Shown here one piece after another: positions 55,787 through 64,000 of a stretch of DNA of 64,000 bases. This DNA comes from Chenggangzhangella methanolivorans (GTDB lineage: Bacteria > Pseudomonadota > Alphaproteobacteria > Rhizobiales > Methylopilaceae). A program made the position numbers and the translations under genes. Each line of letters starts with the position of its first letter. Within the stretch, counting starts at the first letter, position 1. The stretch covers positions 2,505,501 to 2,569,500 of the forward strand of contig NZ_CP081869.1 of the NCBI RefSeq assembly GCF_019797865.1. Reading direction: 5' to 3'. Below the pieces are notes generated by a model. It worked only from the letters and a program-made list of their open reading frames with translations. It was not told the DNA's origin and did no database searches.

Positions 55787-56446
55787 ATGCAGACCGAGGA
55801 AGAGGGCGCCGTGCTTCTCGACACACCCATCATACGTCCAATCCCTGATTACGATGGAAAACGGTCCTTCCGCGAGCGCCAAAGGCGCCGCCAGAAGGAT
55901 TTGAATCGTCTGTCGTATGAGGTTCACGCCGTAATCCAAGCGCTGCCCCAGTACCAGCTGAGGGACTGCGATTTTGAGAGCGCCGCCGAGCGCTTGAAAT
56001 CCTTGCTCGGCACGACGGAGATAATTCCGATTCCCGTCCGCGGCCCCCAGGGCGTCATGGTCGTAATCTTGGCCCCGATGCGGATATGGTACGACGCAAA
56101 AATCCGCAAACGTCTGTGGAATTTCAGGAAATCCTCGGCCATCAATGGGGATAAGCCCGTTCGCCTACTCAGCCAGAGATGGATCCGCCGAAGGCCCTTC
56201 CTGGACAACTGCAAGCTTGTTGCCCGCTGCGCCAACATGTCCGTCGCCGCCCGCGACCGGTTCTCGGTCCTGACTCTGGTGCGCGAAGACCCTCTCGCCA
56301 CACTCGAGGACTGCGCTGCCGTCGTCCGGGCACCGGATCCGGTCGGGGTCGTGTTCGCCCTCATCGCGGGCGGGCTGCTGACCATCAACTTCGAAACGGC
56401 GATCACGCCGATGTCCTCGATCTCTGAACGCCAAGTGGAGCGGTGA
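55787..56446 (+). CDS. Hypothetical protein coupled to the FtsH-like protease
   Basis: 219 residues. Charged N-terminus (RSFRERQRRRQKDLNRL), a beta-rich middle (EIIPIPVRGPQGVMVVILAPM), then a helical end (SVAARDRFSVLTLVREDPLATLEDCAAVVRAPDPVGVVFALI). Not recognised. Its stop overlaps the start region of the protease gene; it may be an adaptor or substrate. Starts at ATG 55787, 61 codons after the last stop. Confidence 0.65.
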   Translation: MQTEEEGAVLLDTPIIRPIPDYDGKRSFRERQRRRQKDLNRLSYEVHAVIQALPQYQLRDCDFESAAERLKSLLGTTEIIPIPVRGPQGVMVVILAPMRIWYDAKIRKRLWNFRKSSAINGDKPVRLLSQRWIRRRPFLDNCKLVARCANMSVAARDRFSVLTLVREDPLATLEDCAAVVRAPDPVGVVFALIAGGLLTINFETAITPMSSISERQVER

Positions 56447-56448
56447 CC

Positions 56449-58401
56449 ATGCGTCCTGCCGAGAACGACGAGCTTGATGAAGCGAATGAAAAGGAGCTCG
56501 GAGAAACGTCGTTCGCCAAGCGCCTGGTCCAGCACGCCATAGCTGAAGCGACGGAGGCCGAGTCTTTCGAGCGGCTTCTGAAGCAACCGCTTGCATGGGT
56601 GATCGAGGCGCCCTCGGAAAGCTGGGTCGATCCCATCGTCGAGGTTATCCGCGAACTCATCACTCGGCGTATTTCGGACACGTCCCGCTCGGACCCGCAC
56701 CTTTTCCGCTCCGAGGCGAAAACCTCAACTCGCCGATCGACCTTCCTCGACGACAAGGCCCAGGTTATCGCCGGCGAGATTGCGCGGGGCAGATCCGTGA
56801 TCGCGGTAGCGGCAGATCCGGAACGGCAACTGCCGGGGATCTTGGTACGGAACTGCGATCGCTGGATCGTGGTGCCGAAACCGACGCCTGCCGACGTCGC
56901 TCGCGCCCTGGGTGAATTCTACGAAGAAGCCGCTCCCATTGATGCAATAGGCGCTCCTGACGTCCTCAATCTGGCAGCGATCGCATTCGCCGTGAGACCG
57001 GGCGCGTCTCTGGCCGAAACTATAAAGCGGCTGAAAGGAACTGCAGCGGCCCGGACGGCGCAGACCTCGGACGGCATTCCCGAGCTTTCCGAGCTCGCCG
57101 GCTATGGAGCGGCCAAATCCTGGGGCTTGGCGCTCGCGCGCGACATACAGCGGCTCCGCCGGGGAGATCCCGGGATTTCGCTGAAGGATCTTCCCAAGGG
57201 CATCCTCCTAGAAGGCCCTCCTGGGGTCGGCAAGAGCATCTTTGCCATGGCCCTGGCCAAGACCACCCAGCTGCCTCTGGAGACCACCTCAGTCTCACGT
57301 TGGCTTTCTTCGGGTGAAGGTCACCTCGACGACGCGCTGAAGGCCGCGCGTGCGGCCATCGAAGCCGCTCGAGCGCATCGCCCCGGGCTCCTGATGATCG
57401 ATGAGATCGACAGCATCGTCGATCGAGACAGCCAGGAGGGAAGGTACGCCGCTTGGTGGATCAACTTCGTCAACGGCGTCCTTGATCTGATCGACGGCAC
57501 GCTGAGGTACCCCGGCCTAATCACAATCGGAGCATGCAACAACGCCAGCCGGGTGGACCCGGCGCTGAGGCGCGCCGGTCGCCTCGACAAGGTCGTCAGA
57601 ATACAGCTGCCGAACAAGGCCGACCGTGAGGTGATCTTCCGGTGCTATCTCGGACGAGATCTCGCGTCGGACGATCTTGAGCCGTTCGCTCAGATGACCG
57701 AGGGCATGTCGGGCGCCGACATCGTGAGGATCGTCACCGAAGCTCGCCAGATCGCCCGAGACGCCTCCCGGGAGCTTCGTGTCGAAGATTTGGCGATCGC
57801 GATTGCGCCGCCGATGAACATCGAAAAGGAGCTGCTGTGGCAGACCGCTTTGCATGAAGCCGGCCATGCGGTGATCGCATGCGTTCTGGGCCTCAAAGTC
57901 GGCGCGGTCCAGATCGGTTCGAGCGGCGACGGACTCGGCCTCACGAACTTCTCCCGCCGCCGCCGCCCGATGACCTTCGTCGACATCGAAGACTACGTCA
58001 TCGTCACCCTTGCCGGGCGTGCAACTGATGAAGTCCTCTGCGGCGCCGCCGATGCTGGTTCTGGCGGTGTCGAAGCGTCAGATCTTGCTGTCGCCACGTC
58101 GCTGCTGGCGGGCGCACATGGATCGTTCGGGCTTGGCGAAAAGCTGACATACCTTGGAGCTGCCGATCGGGTGGCATCTACGCTATCAACCAATGAACAG
58201 CTTCGGTTCGGCGTCGAGCGCGATCTTGTACGCTTGCAGCAGCGGGCGAATGACCTCGTTCGCCGGCACCGAACCGAGATTGAAGCCGTCGCAACGCTAC
58301 TCGCCGAACGTCGCTTTGTCCGCGGAGAAGATGTCGCTCGGCTGTGCGGTGGCGTCCGTCTGCCGGACGGTGAAGGCCTTGCCGACCGGAGGCCTTCATG
58401 A
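56449..58401 (+). CDS. Soluble FtsH-like AAA+ protease (AAA plus peptidase M41)
   Basis: 650 residues without membrane helices, unlike housekeeping FtsH. Walker A GPPGVGKS (about 254), Walker B LLMIDEID (about 313), second-region-of-homology ALRRAGRLDK, C-terminal M41 zinc site HEAGH (about 468) and VTLAGRATDEVL. ATG 56449 follows GGAG at 8 nt; a GTG at 56443 overlaps the previous stop. ATP-driven degradation of cytosolic proteins is predicted. Its operon partners are unknown, so targets cannot be named. Confidence 0.88.
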   Translation: MRPAENDELDEANEKELGETSFAKRLVQHAIAEATEAESFERLLKQPLAWVIEAPSESWVDPIVEVIRELITRRISDTSRSDPHLFRSEAKTSTRRSTFLDDKAQVIAGEIARGRSVIAVAADPERQLPGILVRNCDRWIVVPKPTPADVARALGEFYEEAAPIDAIGAPDVLNLAAIAFAVRPGASLAETIKRLKGTAAARTAQTSDGIPELSELAGYGAAKSWGLALARDIQRLRRGDPGISLKDLPKGILLEGPPGVGKSIFAMALAKTTQLPLETTSVSRWLSSGEGHLDDALKAARAAIEAARAHRPGLLMIDEIDSIVDRDSQEGRYAAWWINFVNGVLDLIDGTLRYPGLITIGACNNASRVDPALRRAGRLDKVVRIQLPNKADREVIFRCYLGRDLASDDLEPFAQMTEGMSGADIVRIVTEARQIARDASRELRVEDLAIAIAPPMNIEKELLWQTALHEAGHAVIACVLGLKVGAVQIGSSGDGLGLTNFSRRRRPMTFVDIEDYVIVTLAGRATDEVLCGAADAGSGGVEASDLAVATSLLAGAHGSFGLGEKLTYLGAADRVASTLSTNEQLRFGVERDLVRLQQRANDLVRRHRTEIEAVATLLAERRFVRGEDVARLCGGVRLPDGEGLADRRPS

Positions 58402-58844
58402 CGCGGTCGCTGCAACCGATATCCACGCTCAAGGTTTCTCAACGCGCTTATGCGGGGCAGCAGGTAGATCCGCACGCCTGGCTGCTGGATCGCTACCGCC
58501 GCGGACCAAGCATTTCGTGCCAAGCTTTGTTGATACCTATGGCCGGGCGGCTGGACGTCGAGCTTGATGGGGTCTCGCCCTTCGAGACATCAACACGCCT
58601 CATCCTGCGCGCTTTGAACGTTCACGACCGGCCAAGCGCCGTAATCACGGACAATTCATCGGACGCGACCGCGCTGCGCGTGTGGCTATCCTCACGAGGA
58701 ATCGCTCATGCGACGGTCCCTAAAGCCCTTCGTCGGATGGAGAGGATGCGTCCGGCCATGTTCGAAATCGCTGGAACGCTCGCGCGTTCGGCTGCTGAAT
58801 TGCCGGAGCATAATACCTCATTAACGCTGACCTCAGACCGCTGA
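58398..58844 (+). CDS. Hypothetical protein, third gene of the protease operon
   Basis: 148 residues; ATG 58398 overlaps the protease stop (ATGA). A segment SAVITDNSSDATALRVWLSSRGIAHATVP recalls DDE-domain strand/helix order but lacks the needed motif, so similarity may be chance. Ends LTSDR just before a structured region. Confidence 0.6.
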   Translation: MTRSLQPISTLKVSQRAYAGQQVDPHAWLLDRYRRGPSISCQALLIPMAGRLDVELDGVSPFETSTRLILRALNVHDRPSAVITDNSSDATALRVWLSSRGIAHATVPKALRRMERMRPAMFEIAGTLARSAAELPEHNTSLTLTSDR

Positions 58845-58922
58845 GGATGGGCCCGGACTTATAATCCGGAGCGCCGGACTGTTTACAACCCAGAAAGAGG
58901 GATTGGTCCAATCCCACATCCT
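58844..58922 (+). other. Short structured region, tRNA-like in part
   Basis: AGGATG (58844) can pair with CATCCT (58917-58922); inside are a hairpin CCGGA-CTTATAA-TCCGG (58853-58869, size of an anticodon arm) and GGGATT-GGTCC-AATCCC (58899-58915, size of a T arm). A D arm and TTC loop are missing, so it is no functional tRNA. Might be a tRNA relic or an RNA/recombination element at a transposon edge. Confidence 0.3.
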
Positions 58923-59011
58923 AGAGCTTAGCTTTTTCCCCGGCGAGCTTCATCGAACTGCCGACCCGACAACGCGGCCAAACCCATTGTCCGCGCGAGG
59001 AGAACTGCGCC

Positions 59012-59512
59012 ATGATGGCGGCTACACAGAATCGTACCGAGTTACTGCCTGACGCCAAGCTCACCGAGCTGACGGTTGAGCACTTCGACGCTGCAGCGCG
59101 GATTTCGGATCGCCGGTGCTTCCAGCTGCACGTCGTGTGCGAGGTGCGGACCGCGGAAGACACGCGCGCTCTCGTCATGCCTTGGGTGCTGTGTGATCGC
59201 GAAGCCTCCGGGCAGCTCGCACTCCCACACCTGACGGTCCCTCACGTCATTGCTTTTCACCCGATCGAGGGGGGCGATCTCGCGGATCTGCGGCAGCGGA
59301 TGATGTGGCTTCGCCTGGCGGATATCCTGTGTGGCGAGACTTACGCGCCGAGGAAATCAAGGTCACTTCTTGAGACCTTCGTGAAGCTTCATGGGCTCTC
59401 CAGCGCGCCGGTCGACTCCGCCGTCGAGTGGCGCGACCGATGGACCGCCACCGGGCGGCATATGTCTCAGCTGTTCGAGATCATCGCCGAAAATGGTGCG
59501 CCGGTCCGATGA
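59012..59512 (+). CDS. Unknown protein coupled to tnsA
   Basis: 166 residues from ATG 59012 (GAGGAG upstream). Contains LTVEHFDAAARISDRRCFQLHVVCEVR, PHLTVPHVIAFHPIEGGDLADLRQRM and a helical C-terminus. Not recognised. Its stop overlaps the tnsA ATG, so expression is tied to transposition genes. Could be an extra regulator of the transposon. Confidence 0.65.
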   Translation: MMAATQNRTELLPDAKLTELTVEHFDAAARISDRRCFQLHVVCEVRTAEDTRALVMPWVLCDREASGQLALPHLTVPHVIAFHPIEGGDLADLRQRMMWLRLADILCGETYAPRKSRSLLETFVKLHGLSSAPVDSAVEWRDRWTATGRHMSQLFEIIAENGAPVR

Positions 59513-60288
59513 AGGCGCGCTCGGATCTCGATCCATACGGCCCGCCCGCGCTCGAGGAGATCCTCGCGCGCTCGGAAGGCATCATGGAAGTCGCTGACGA
59601 TCGTGGCCCCGTCAGGACCATTTTCAACGGCCGGCGGAACCGGCCGGTAGGACTTTACCCAAGCGTAAAGTGTCGCCGAAGCATCGCATGGGAATCCCGG
59701 CTTGAACGGCGAACGATCCGCTGGCTCGAGGTTGATGACACAGTCATCAACTACATGGAGCAACCGCATCGTCTGCGTTTCTTGTTCCGCGGCCAGCGCA
59801 CTCACTACACCCCAGACTTTATTGTCCAGACGGAGAACCGCACGGTCTTTGTCGAGGTAAAATACCGATCCGACATCTTCAAGATGCGGCCCGAAGATCG
59901 CGACCGCTATCGACTGGCACGCTCTATTTACCGCAGCATCGATCGGGATCTCGTTTTCGTAACCGACTTACGCTTCAAAATGCAAAAGGTCTGGCACGAG
60001 AACGCGCAAGTCGTCGAAGAATCACGGCGTCTGCTCCCATCAGACGACCAACTCACCATCATCATCGACCATCTGGTGTCGCGACCAAGATCGACGCTGG
60101 GTGCTTGCGCCGCCGCCTTCGGGAGCCCGCTCCATGGGCAGCGTTCCTTAATGGCGCTCATGCTTAGGCGGGTCGTTCGAATTGACCTGAATATCCCCCT
60201 TGGGCCGGATAGCGCGATCGAGCTCCGCAAGGACTACGCGGCCAATCTTCACAATCTCGTAGCAGCCAAGACGGTCCGCCATGCATGA
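59509..60288 (+). CDS. tnsA: TnsA endonuclease
   Basis: 259 residues, restriction-enzyme-like fold. Catalytic set visible: Glu in WESRLERRTIRWLE (62/66), Asp103 in THYTPDFIV, and Glu116/Lys118 in VFVEVKY. The C-terminal winged helix (STLGACAAAFG, LMALMLRRVVRIDL) contacts TnsC. Cuts the 5' ends of the transposon so that it moves cut-and-paste. Confidence 0.93.
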   Translation: MKARSDLDPYGPPALEEILARSEGIMEVADDRGPVRTIFNGRRNRPVGLYPSVKCRRSIAWESRLERRTIRWLEVDDTVINYMEQPHRLRFLFRGQRTHYTPDFIVQTENRTVFVEVKYRSDIFKMRPEDRDRYRLARSIYRSIDRDLVFVTDLRFKMQKVWHENAQVVEESRRLLPSDDQLTIIIDHLVSRPRSTLGACAAAFGSPLHGQRSLMALMLRRVVRIDLNIPLGPDSAIELRKDYAANLHNLVAAKTVRHA

Positions 60289-60347
60289 CTTCTTGGTTGA
60301 ACAAGCGACCGCATCACTTCGGCTTTGACTAACGAGTGTATTACGCG

Positions 60348-62530
60348 ATGAATGAAATGGTAGCCTCTGCCCAAATTGCTCAGCCGCAGCAGGTGAGCCT
60401 GAACCTGCGGCTACGCAAAGACGGTGTCGTTGTCATCGATGGGCGAAACTTCATCTTCGTTCGTCTATTTGAGGATGGTCGACTTGCATTTGACGATGAG
60501 GAGAACGCTAGACGCCGGAGCATGACCGAGAAGGAGTTTGTTGAACTCTATATATCCGGCCGCCTTTCGGTTCGCGACTGGAGCGTCCTGCCTCCGAAAT
60601 TCCGCGAAGAAGCAGGCTCGTCGCTCGAGCTTCTCCCCGAGCTGAAAATCACCAAGGCAAAATGGCGCCACGCCTATTGCTTGGCCTATGATTCTCGACC
60701 GGTCCCAAAGACCGAGAGCGCCATGACGCCCTTCATCGAGATGGTCGCGGTAGCGAACGATCACGAGACCAAACCTGACTGGAGATCTGTGACGCGCTGG
60801 CTGCGTGAGCGCGGAGTGAAGGGGCGCCGAGAGCTCCGCACCATGCGATCGTTCGACGAGAGGAAGGGCCGCAAAAAGGGTGTTGGAGAGGAAGCTGAGT
60901 CAATAATTCAGGACGCCATCAAGCACGTCTACATGTCTCGTCAAATGCTGCCAGCTGGGGCGGTCGTCGCAGCGGTCATCGGCGAAATTAACAAGCGAAA
61001 AGAGCTCTTCGGCGAGACAACTATCGCGGCCCCTTCACCTGCCACGATCTACCGAAGGATCACCGAGCACTCGTACTACAAGACGTTGAGAATCCGCTGG
61101 GGCAAGCGAGCGGCCGATCGCGAGCTTAAGCCGCTTCAGTCCGCTCCGGAAGCAACTCGCCCGCTCGAAACGATCATCATCGATCACACGAAGATCGATG
61201 ACTGGATGTTCTTCGAAGACGGCACCGAACTGCCCTGCGGTGGACGGCCGTGGCTCACATTTGCAATCGATGCTTACTCTCGCTACCCACTAGGTTATTA
61301 CATTGGCTTTGAACCCCCGAGCGTTTACTCGGTCATGATGTGTCTCCGGCAGGCCATTACGCCGAAGTACGCAGTATTCAAGAAGTTTAGCGGCTTGAAC
61401 TCAGATTGGCGTGCGGCTGGCCTTCCTCTGTACTGGTCGCCGACAACGCCAAAGAAGTCATTGGCCTATCGTTGCCTCAGGCTTGCGCTGAACTCGGCAT
61501 TGAGCTCGAGACCTCGCCCGTGCGCACGCCGCATTACAAGGGAATTATCGAGCGCTTCTTCGGCACGCTAAACACAACGTTCCTACACCGTTTGCCGGGA
61601 ACGACTTACGGCAGCGCCAAGACGCTGCGCGACAAGGAAATCGATCCGAAGAAGAATATGTCAATGTCTTTCGACACGTTCGAATATATGTTCCTCAAGT
61701 GGCTTACGCAAGATTACTGCAAGTCTCGCAATAGCACGACCCGCCGCACTCCAGAGCAACGCTGGATTGAGGGCACCGAAAAGGTCCACATCGAGCTCCC
61801 CGAGCATATCCAGGATCTTCAGGTCGTGTTGTCGCGTTATGCGACCGGCACCGTTTCAAGAGCGGGATTGCGGTACAAAAACCTTTTTTACCGAAATCCG
61901 ACGACAGTCAGTGCAATTCTTGATTTGTCGCGCAAGTCGCGTGCGCCCGTCACGTTCCGATTTGACCCCACGGACATATCGAAGATCTACGTCCTCGATG
62001 CTTCTGGACAGTACCGTCCCATGGAAGCCGAAGGGGACTACGCCAAGGGCCTATCTCTTTGGCAGCACAAGATCATTCAGGAGGAGGCTCGTCGACGAGA
62101 GCGCGATCCGCGATCTCTCTCTGAACTCATGAGCGTCCGCTACGAACTCATGATGGAGGTCCACGAATCGATCCGCACAGGGATGGCCAAATCATTCCAC
62201 GCGCGACTTCGCGGTATCGGATCACAGAGGCCCGCGCCCAGTTCGCTGCCGATCATTGTTGTCCCTCATTCTGGCGCTGCAGAAGAGCCCGTGAGCTCGA
62301 TCCGAGCCGTGACCGCGGCCGACATGATCGAGACGCCGCCGCCGCCCGCAGAAGGTGCCGCCAAGGACCCTAAGCTTCCGAGAAAAAGCAGGCGGAAGCG
62401 GGATGAATACAACCTCGAGCCTTTCCCGACGAGCGCGAATTACGCGCCGCCGTCACCTCCGCCAAACCGCGAAGAGGATGAACAGCTCGAGTCATTTCCT
62501 ACAAGTTCATGGGGTAACGCTGATGCTTAA
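60348..62530 (+). CDS. tnsB: TnsB DDE transposase (one frame break)
   Basis: About 727 residues. N-terminal DNA-binding helices; catalytic triad Asp in IIDHTKIDD (about 279), Asp in VADNAKE, Glu in IIERFFGTL; C-terminal Mu-type domain and a proline/charged tail. The frame breaks near 61412 between GLNSDWRA and GWPSSVLVADN, so one base is missing. ATG 60348; the end overlaps tnsC by 8 bp. Confidence 0.92.
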
Positions 62531-63522
62531 AGTTGCAGAACAGATCGTGCATCCGGAGTTCCGCGCACTTAGCGATCGCTTTGCCGAACGCATCAATGCG
62601 ATCAAGGGGATTCGTATCCGGAATGACCGAACGCTGGAGCTCATTCAGCGCCTTCACCTCTTCAAAGATACAGCGTCGGGCACCGGCGACAGCGCAGGCG
62701 GCGCACTCACGGCTCCGACCAGAGCCGGAAAGACCACTGTTATCCAAGAGTTTCTGGCCGATTTCCCTCCAGTCAGGCTTGGTGAGACCGACTGTAGCCC
62801 TGTGATATATTGCGAAATGCCAAGTAATGCGAACACCGTCCCTTGGCGCCAAGCTTTTGTCGGCTCTCGGAGATATCGATCCCGAACGAGGAACCGCTGC
62901 ATTTAAGCAAAGGCGCGTAATTGAGGCCGTGCGTGAGCGAAAAACGAAGCTTCTGATCATTGATGAGGTGCAGCGGCTGGTTGCCAAAGACCAGGGAAAA
63001 GTTGCTCACGCGGTCGCTGATTGGATTCAGGAGCTAATGAACGAGATTAGCCGCTCCTGCGGCATCATACTTGTCGGCACGACCAGGGCTCGCCGCATCT
63101 TTATCCGTAACGGCCATCTTATTGGCCGCAACGTACCTGCGCTGGAGATGAAACCCTACGCCACGAGACATGATGATCCGAGCGACTGGAAGCTTTATCG
63201 ATCGTATCTGATGACGTTCGACAGTGAGCTTCAGAGACTGGGCGGCTTCCAGAAATCACATTTGCATGAAGAAGATATGGCGAGCCGAATTCATGCGGCT
63301 GCACGCGGCTACCCTGGTGCGACTGCTCGTCTGATACACATCACTTCAGAAGCTGCTATGAGACTTGGCGATCAGCCAACGTTATCGCGTGAATTATTCG
63401 CCCATTGTTTTGATGAAATGTGGAAGTTTTCTGATGCCAAAGTCGTGAACCCGTTTCTGACGCCAAAACCTCCGGCTGTAGAACTCGTTTGGACGAAGGA
63501 CTGGGAGACGTCCTTTGACTGA
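62523..63522 (+). CDS. tnsC: TnsC/TniB AAA+ transposition regulator (one frame break)
   Basis: About 333 residues: Walker A TAPTRAGKTT (about 65), Walker B KLLIIDEVQRL, sensor IILVGTTRARRIF, and a helical tail. A lost base near 62842 separates the halves (NTVPW / LGAKLLSALGD). Polymerises on DNA and links the transposase to the target selector. Confidence 0.92.
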
Positions 63523-64000
63523 TACGGCGTCTCCACGAGTTCCGGTGCCTGGCGATGCACTTCAGAGAGGTTTCGATTTCGTCATCGGCGAACGCACCGT
63601 ACAAAACCGCGTCACGCCATATTACGACGAAACCTTGCTTAGCATTTTGACGCGCATCGTCGGTCGCACTGGCCACTCCTACCTGGTGGCTTTGTGTCCG
63701 AAACTCGGAATGACGAGGGCTGAAGTCCACAGAGCTCCTTGGCTTGGCGGTCACACTTCCAGGATCGCTGAAGTCTGTGGCTTTCCGGAGGACGAGGTAA
63801 CGCGCCGAATGTATGGCTTCGGAGGATCGAAGCTCGGCCTTCAGCATGCGATGTTCAGTGGCGGCCCTATCGGGCAATCGTATGTCTCAACGAAACGACG
63901 GGCAGTCTCTCCAGCTTCTCTCAGGATCGCTCCCTATCACCGAATGGCGTGGGATCTGGTTCAGCTGGGCTTTTGCCCTGAATCGAACGAGCGACTCATC
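63515..64000 (+). CDS. tniQ: TniQ/TnsD-family target selector (partial)
   Basis: Start TTG 63515 overlaps the tnsC stop; 162 codons before the edge. TniQ start PYYDETLLSILTRIVGRTGHS, then VHRAPWLGG, APYHRMAWDLVQLGFCPE, where the His/Cys zinc-binding part begins. Recruits TnsC to the insertion site. The full length and hence the subtype are outside the window. Confidence 0.88.
   Translation, partial: MTDTASPRVPVPGDALQRGFDFVIGERTVQNRVTPYYDETLLSILTRIVGRTGHSYLVALCPKLGMTRAEVHRAPWLGGHTSRIAEVCGFPEDEVTRRMYGFGGSKLGLQHAMFSGGPIGQSYVSTKRRAVSPASLRIAPYHRMAWDLVQLGFCPESNERLI

Larger units (their letters stand above)
59012..64000 (+). mobile_element. Tn7-like transposon core (incomplete, runs off the window)
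   Basis: Order: unknown gene, tnsA, tnsB, tnsC, tniQ, mostly overlapping. The heteromeric TnsA+TnsB transposase with a TnsC ATPase and TniQ target factor defines Tn7-like elements. The tnsA-side end should lie upstream; whether the 55.8-58.8 kb operon is cargo cannot be settled because end repeats were not identified. Confidence 0.8.

Noticed and set aside
55787..56446. TnsA-like or TnsD-like transposon protein
   Set aside because: No nuclease or zinc motif; a clear TnsA is encoded at 59509.
56449..58401. Housekeeping FtsH
   Set aside because: Lacks the N-terminal membrane helices and sits in an operon of unknown genes next to a transposon.
58844..58922. Functional tRNA gene
   Set aside because: No D arm, no TTC loop and an acceptor of only six pairs; kept only as a structured region.

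Overview
The window looks like accessory DNA from a GC-rich alphaproteobacterium, probably a member of the Hyphomicrobiales. This is an inference from codon bias and from the gene families seen: BigR-type repressor, DUF442 proteins, transmembrane-anchor/HupE pair, RHE_PE00001-type protein. It is a mosaic of detoxification operons, toxin-antitoxin and anti-phage modules, insertion-sequence debris and, at the right edge, a Tn7-like transposon. No rRNA, convincing tRNA or CRISPR array is visible.

Layout. 0-3.8 kb: a leftward sulfide/persulfide detoxification operon (peroxiredoxin, ETHE1-like dioxygenase, BigR-like repressor, two YeeE/YedE transporters, DUF442-flavoprotein fusion). 3.8-5.4 kb: a hypothetical gene and a three-gene nucleotidyltransferase/HTH module with its own palindromic operator. 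5.6-13.8 kb: a block bounded by two IS1595 transposase remnants, holding a TsdA-like dihaem cytochrome, DsrE, a methyltransferase, DsbA, L,D-transpeptidase, a GDCCVxC protein, a two-component system and DsbD. Three copies of a CTTAAG-N5-CTTAAG box sit 47-57 nt in front of the operons here, so the two-component system probably controls this periplasmic thiol/redox set. 13.9-15.4 kb: a lone DUF234 ATPase. 15.4-19.4 kb: a Ni/Co block (HupE, anchor protein, InrS/RcnR-like repressor, NreB-like exporter). 19.5-24.2 kb: a copper block (CsoR, TolC, multicopper oxidase, cupredoxin, CusF-like). 24.2-28.4 kb: a less GC-rich segment with a carboxylesterase, its AraC regulator and an IS3 remnant. 28.7-39.7 kb: PepSY-like protein, Hsp20, UbiB-like kinase, lipoprotein hydrolase, a tripartite RND pump with two adaptors, and MipA. 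40.2-44.5 kb: a Phd/PemK-like toxin-antitoxin pair, MarR remnant, SulP transporter and a truncated NhaA.

44.5-54.2 kb is a defence-like island. An IS21 element separates the nhaA stump from the C-terminal stump of a DUF3320 helicase. Then follow a Fic protein with 12-bp repeats upstream, an XRE/ImmA pair, a DUF2188 protein, and a CBASS operon made of a CD-NTase, a stand-alone E2-like protein, a CapV-type patatin phospholipase and an extra small gene. 54.2-55.3 kb is a graveyard of truncated genes (RHE_PE00001-type, IclR, SRAP). 55.4-58.8 kb: an XRE regulator and a coupled operon around a soluble FtsH-like AAA+/M41 protease. 59.0-64.0 kb: an operon with an unknown gene, tnsA, tnsB, tnsC and the start of tniQ.

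Caution: more than 40 single-base frame disruptions are visible. They affect conserved genes in every region and mostly lie in short G/C runs. Most are more likely sequencing indels than real pseudogenes, so joined reading frames are given as one gene where two frames clearly make one family protein.
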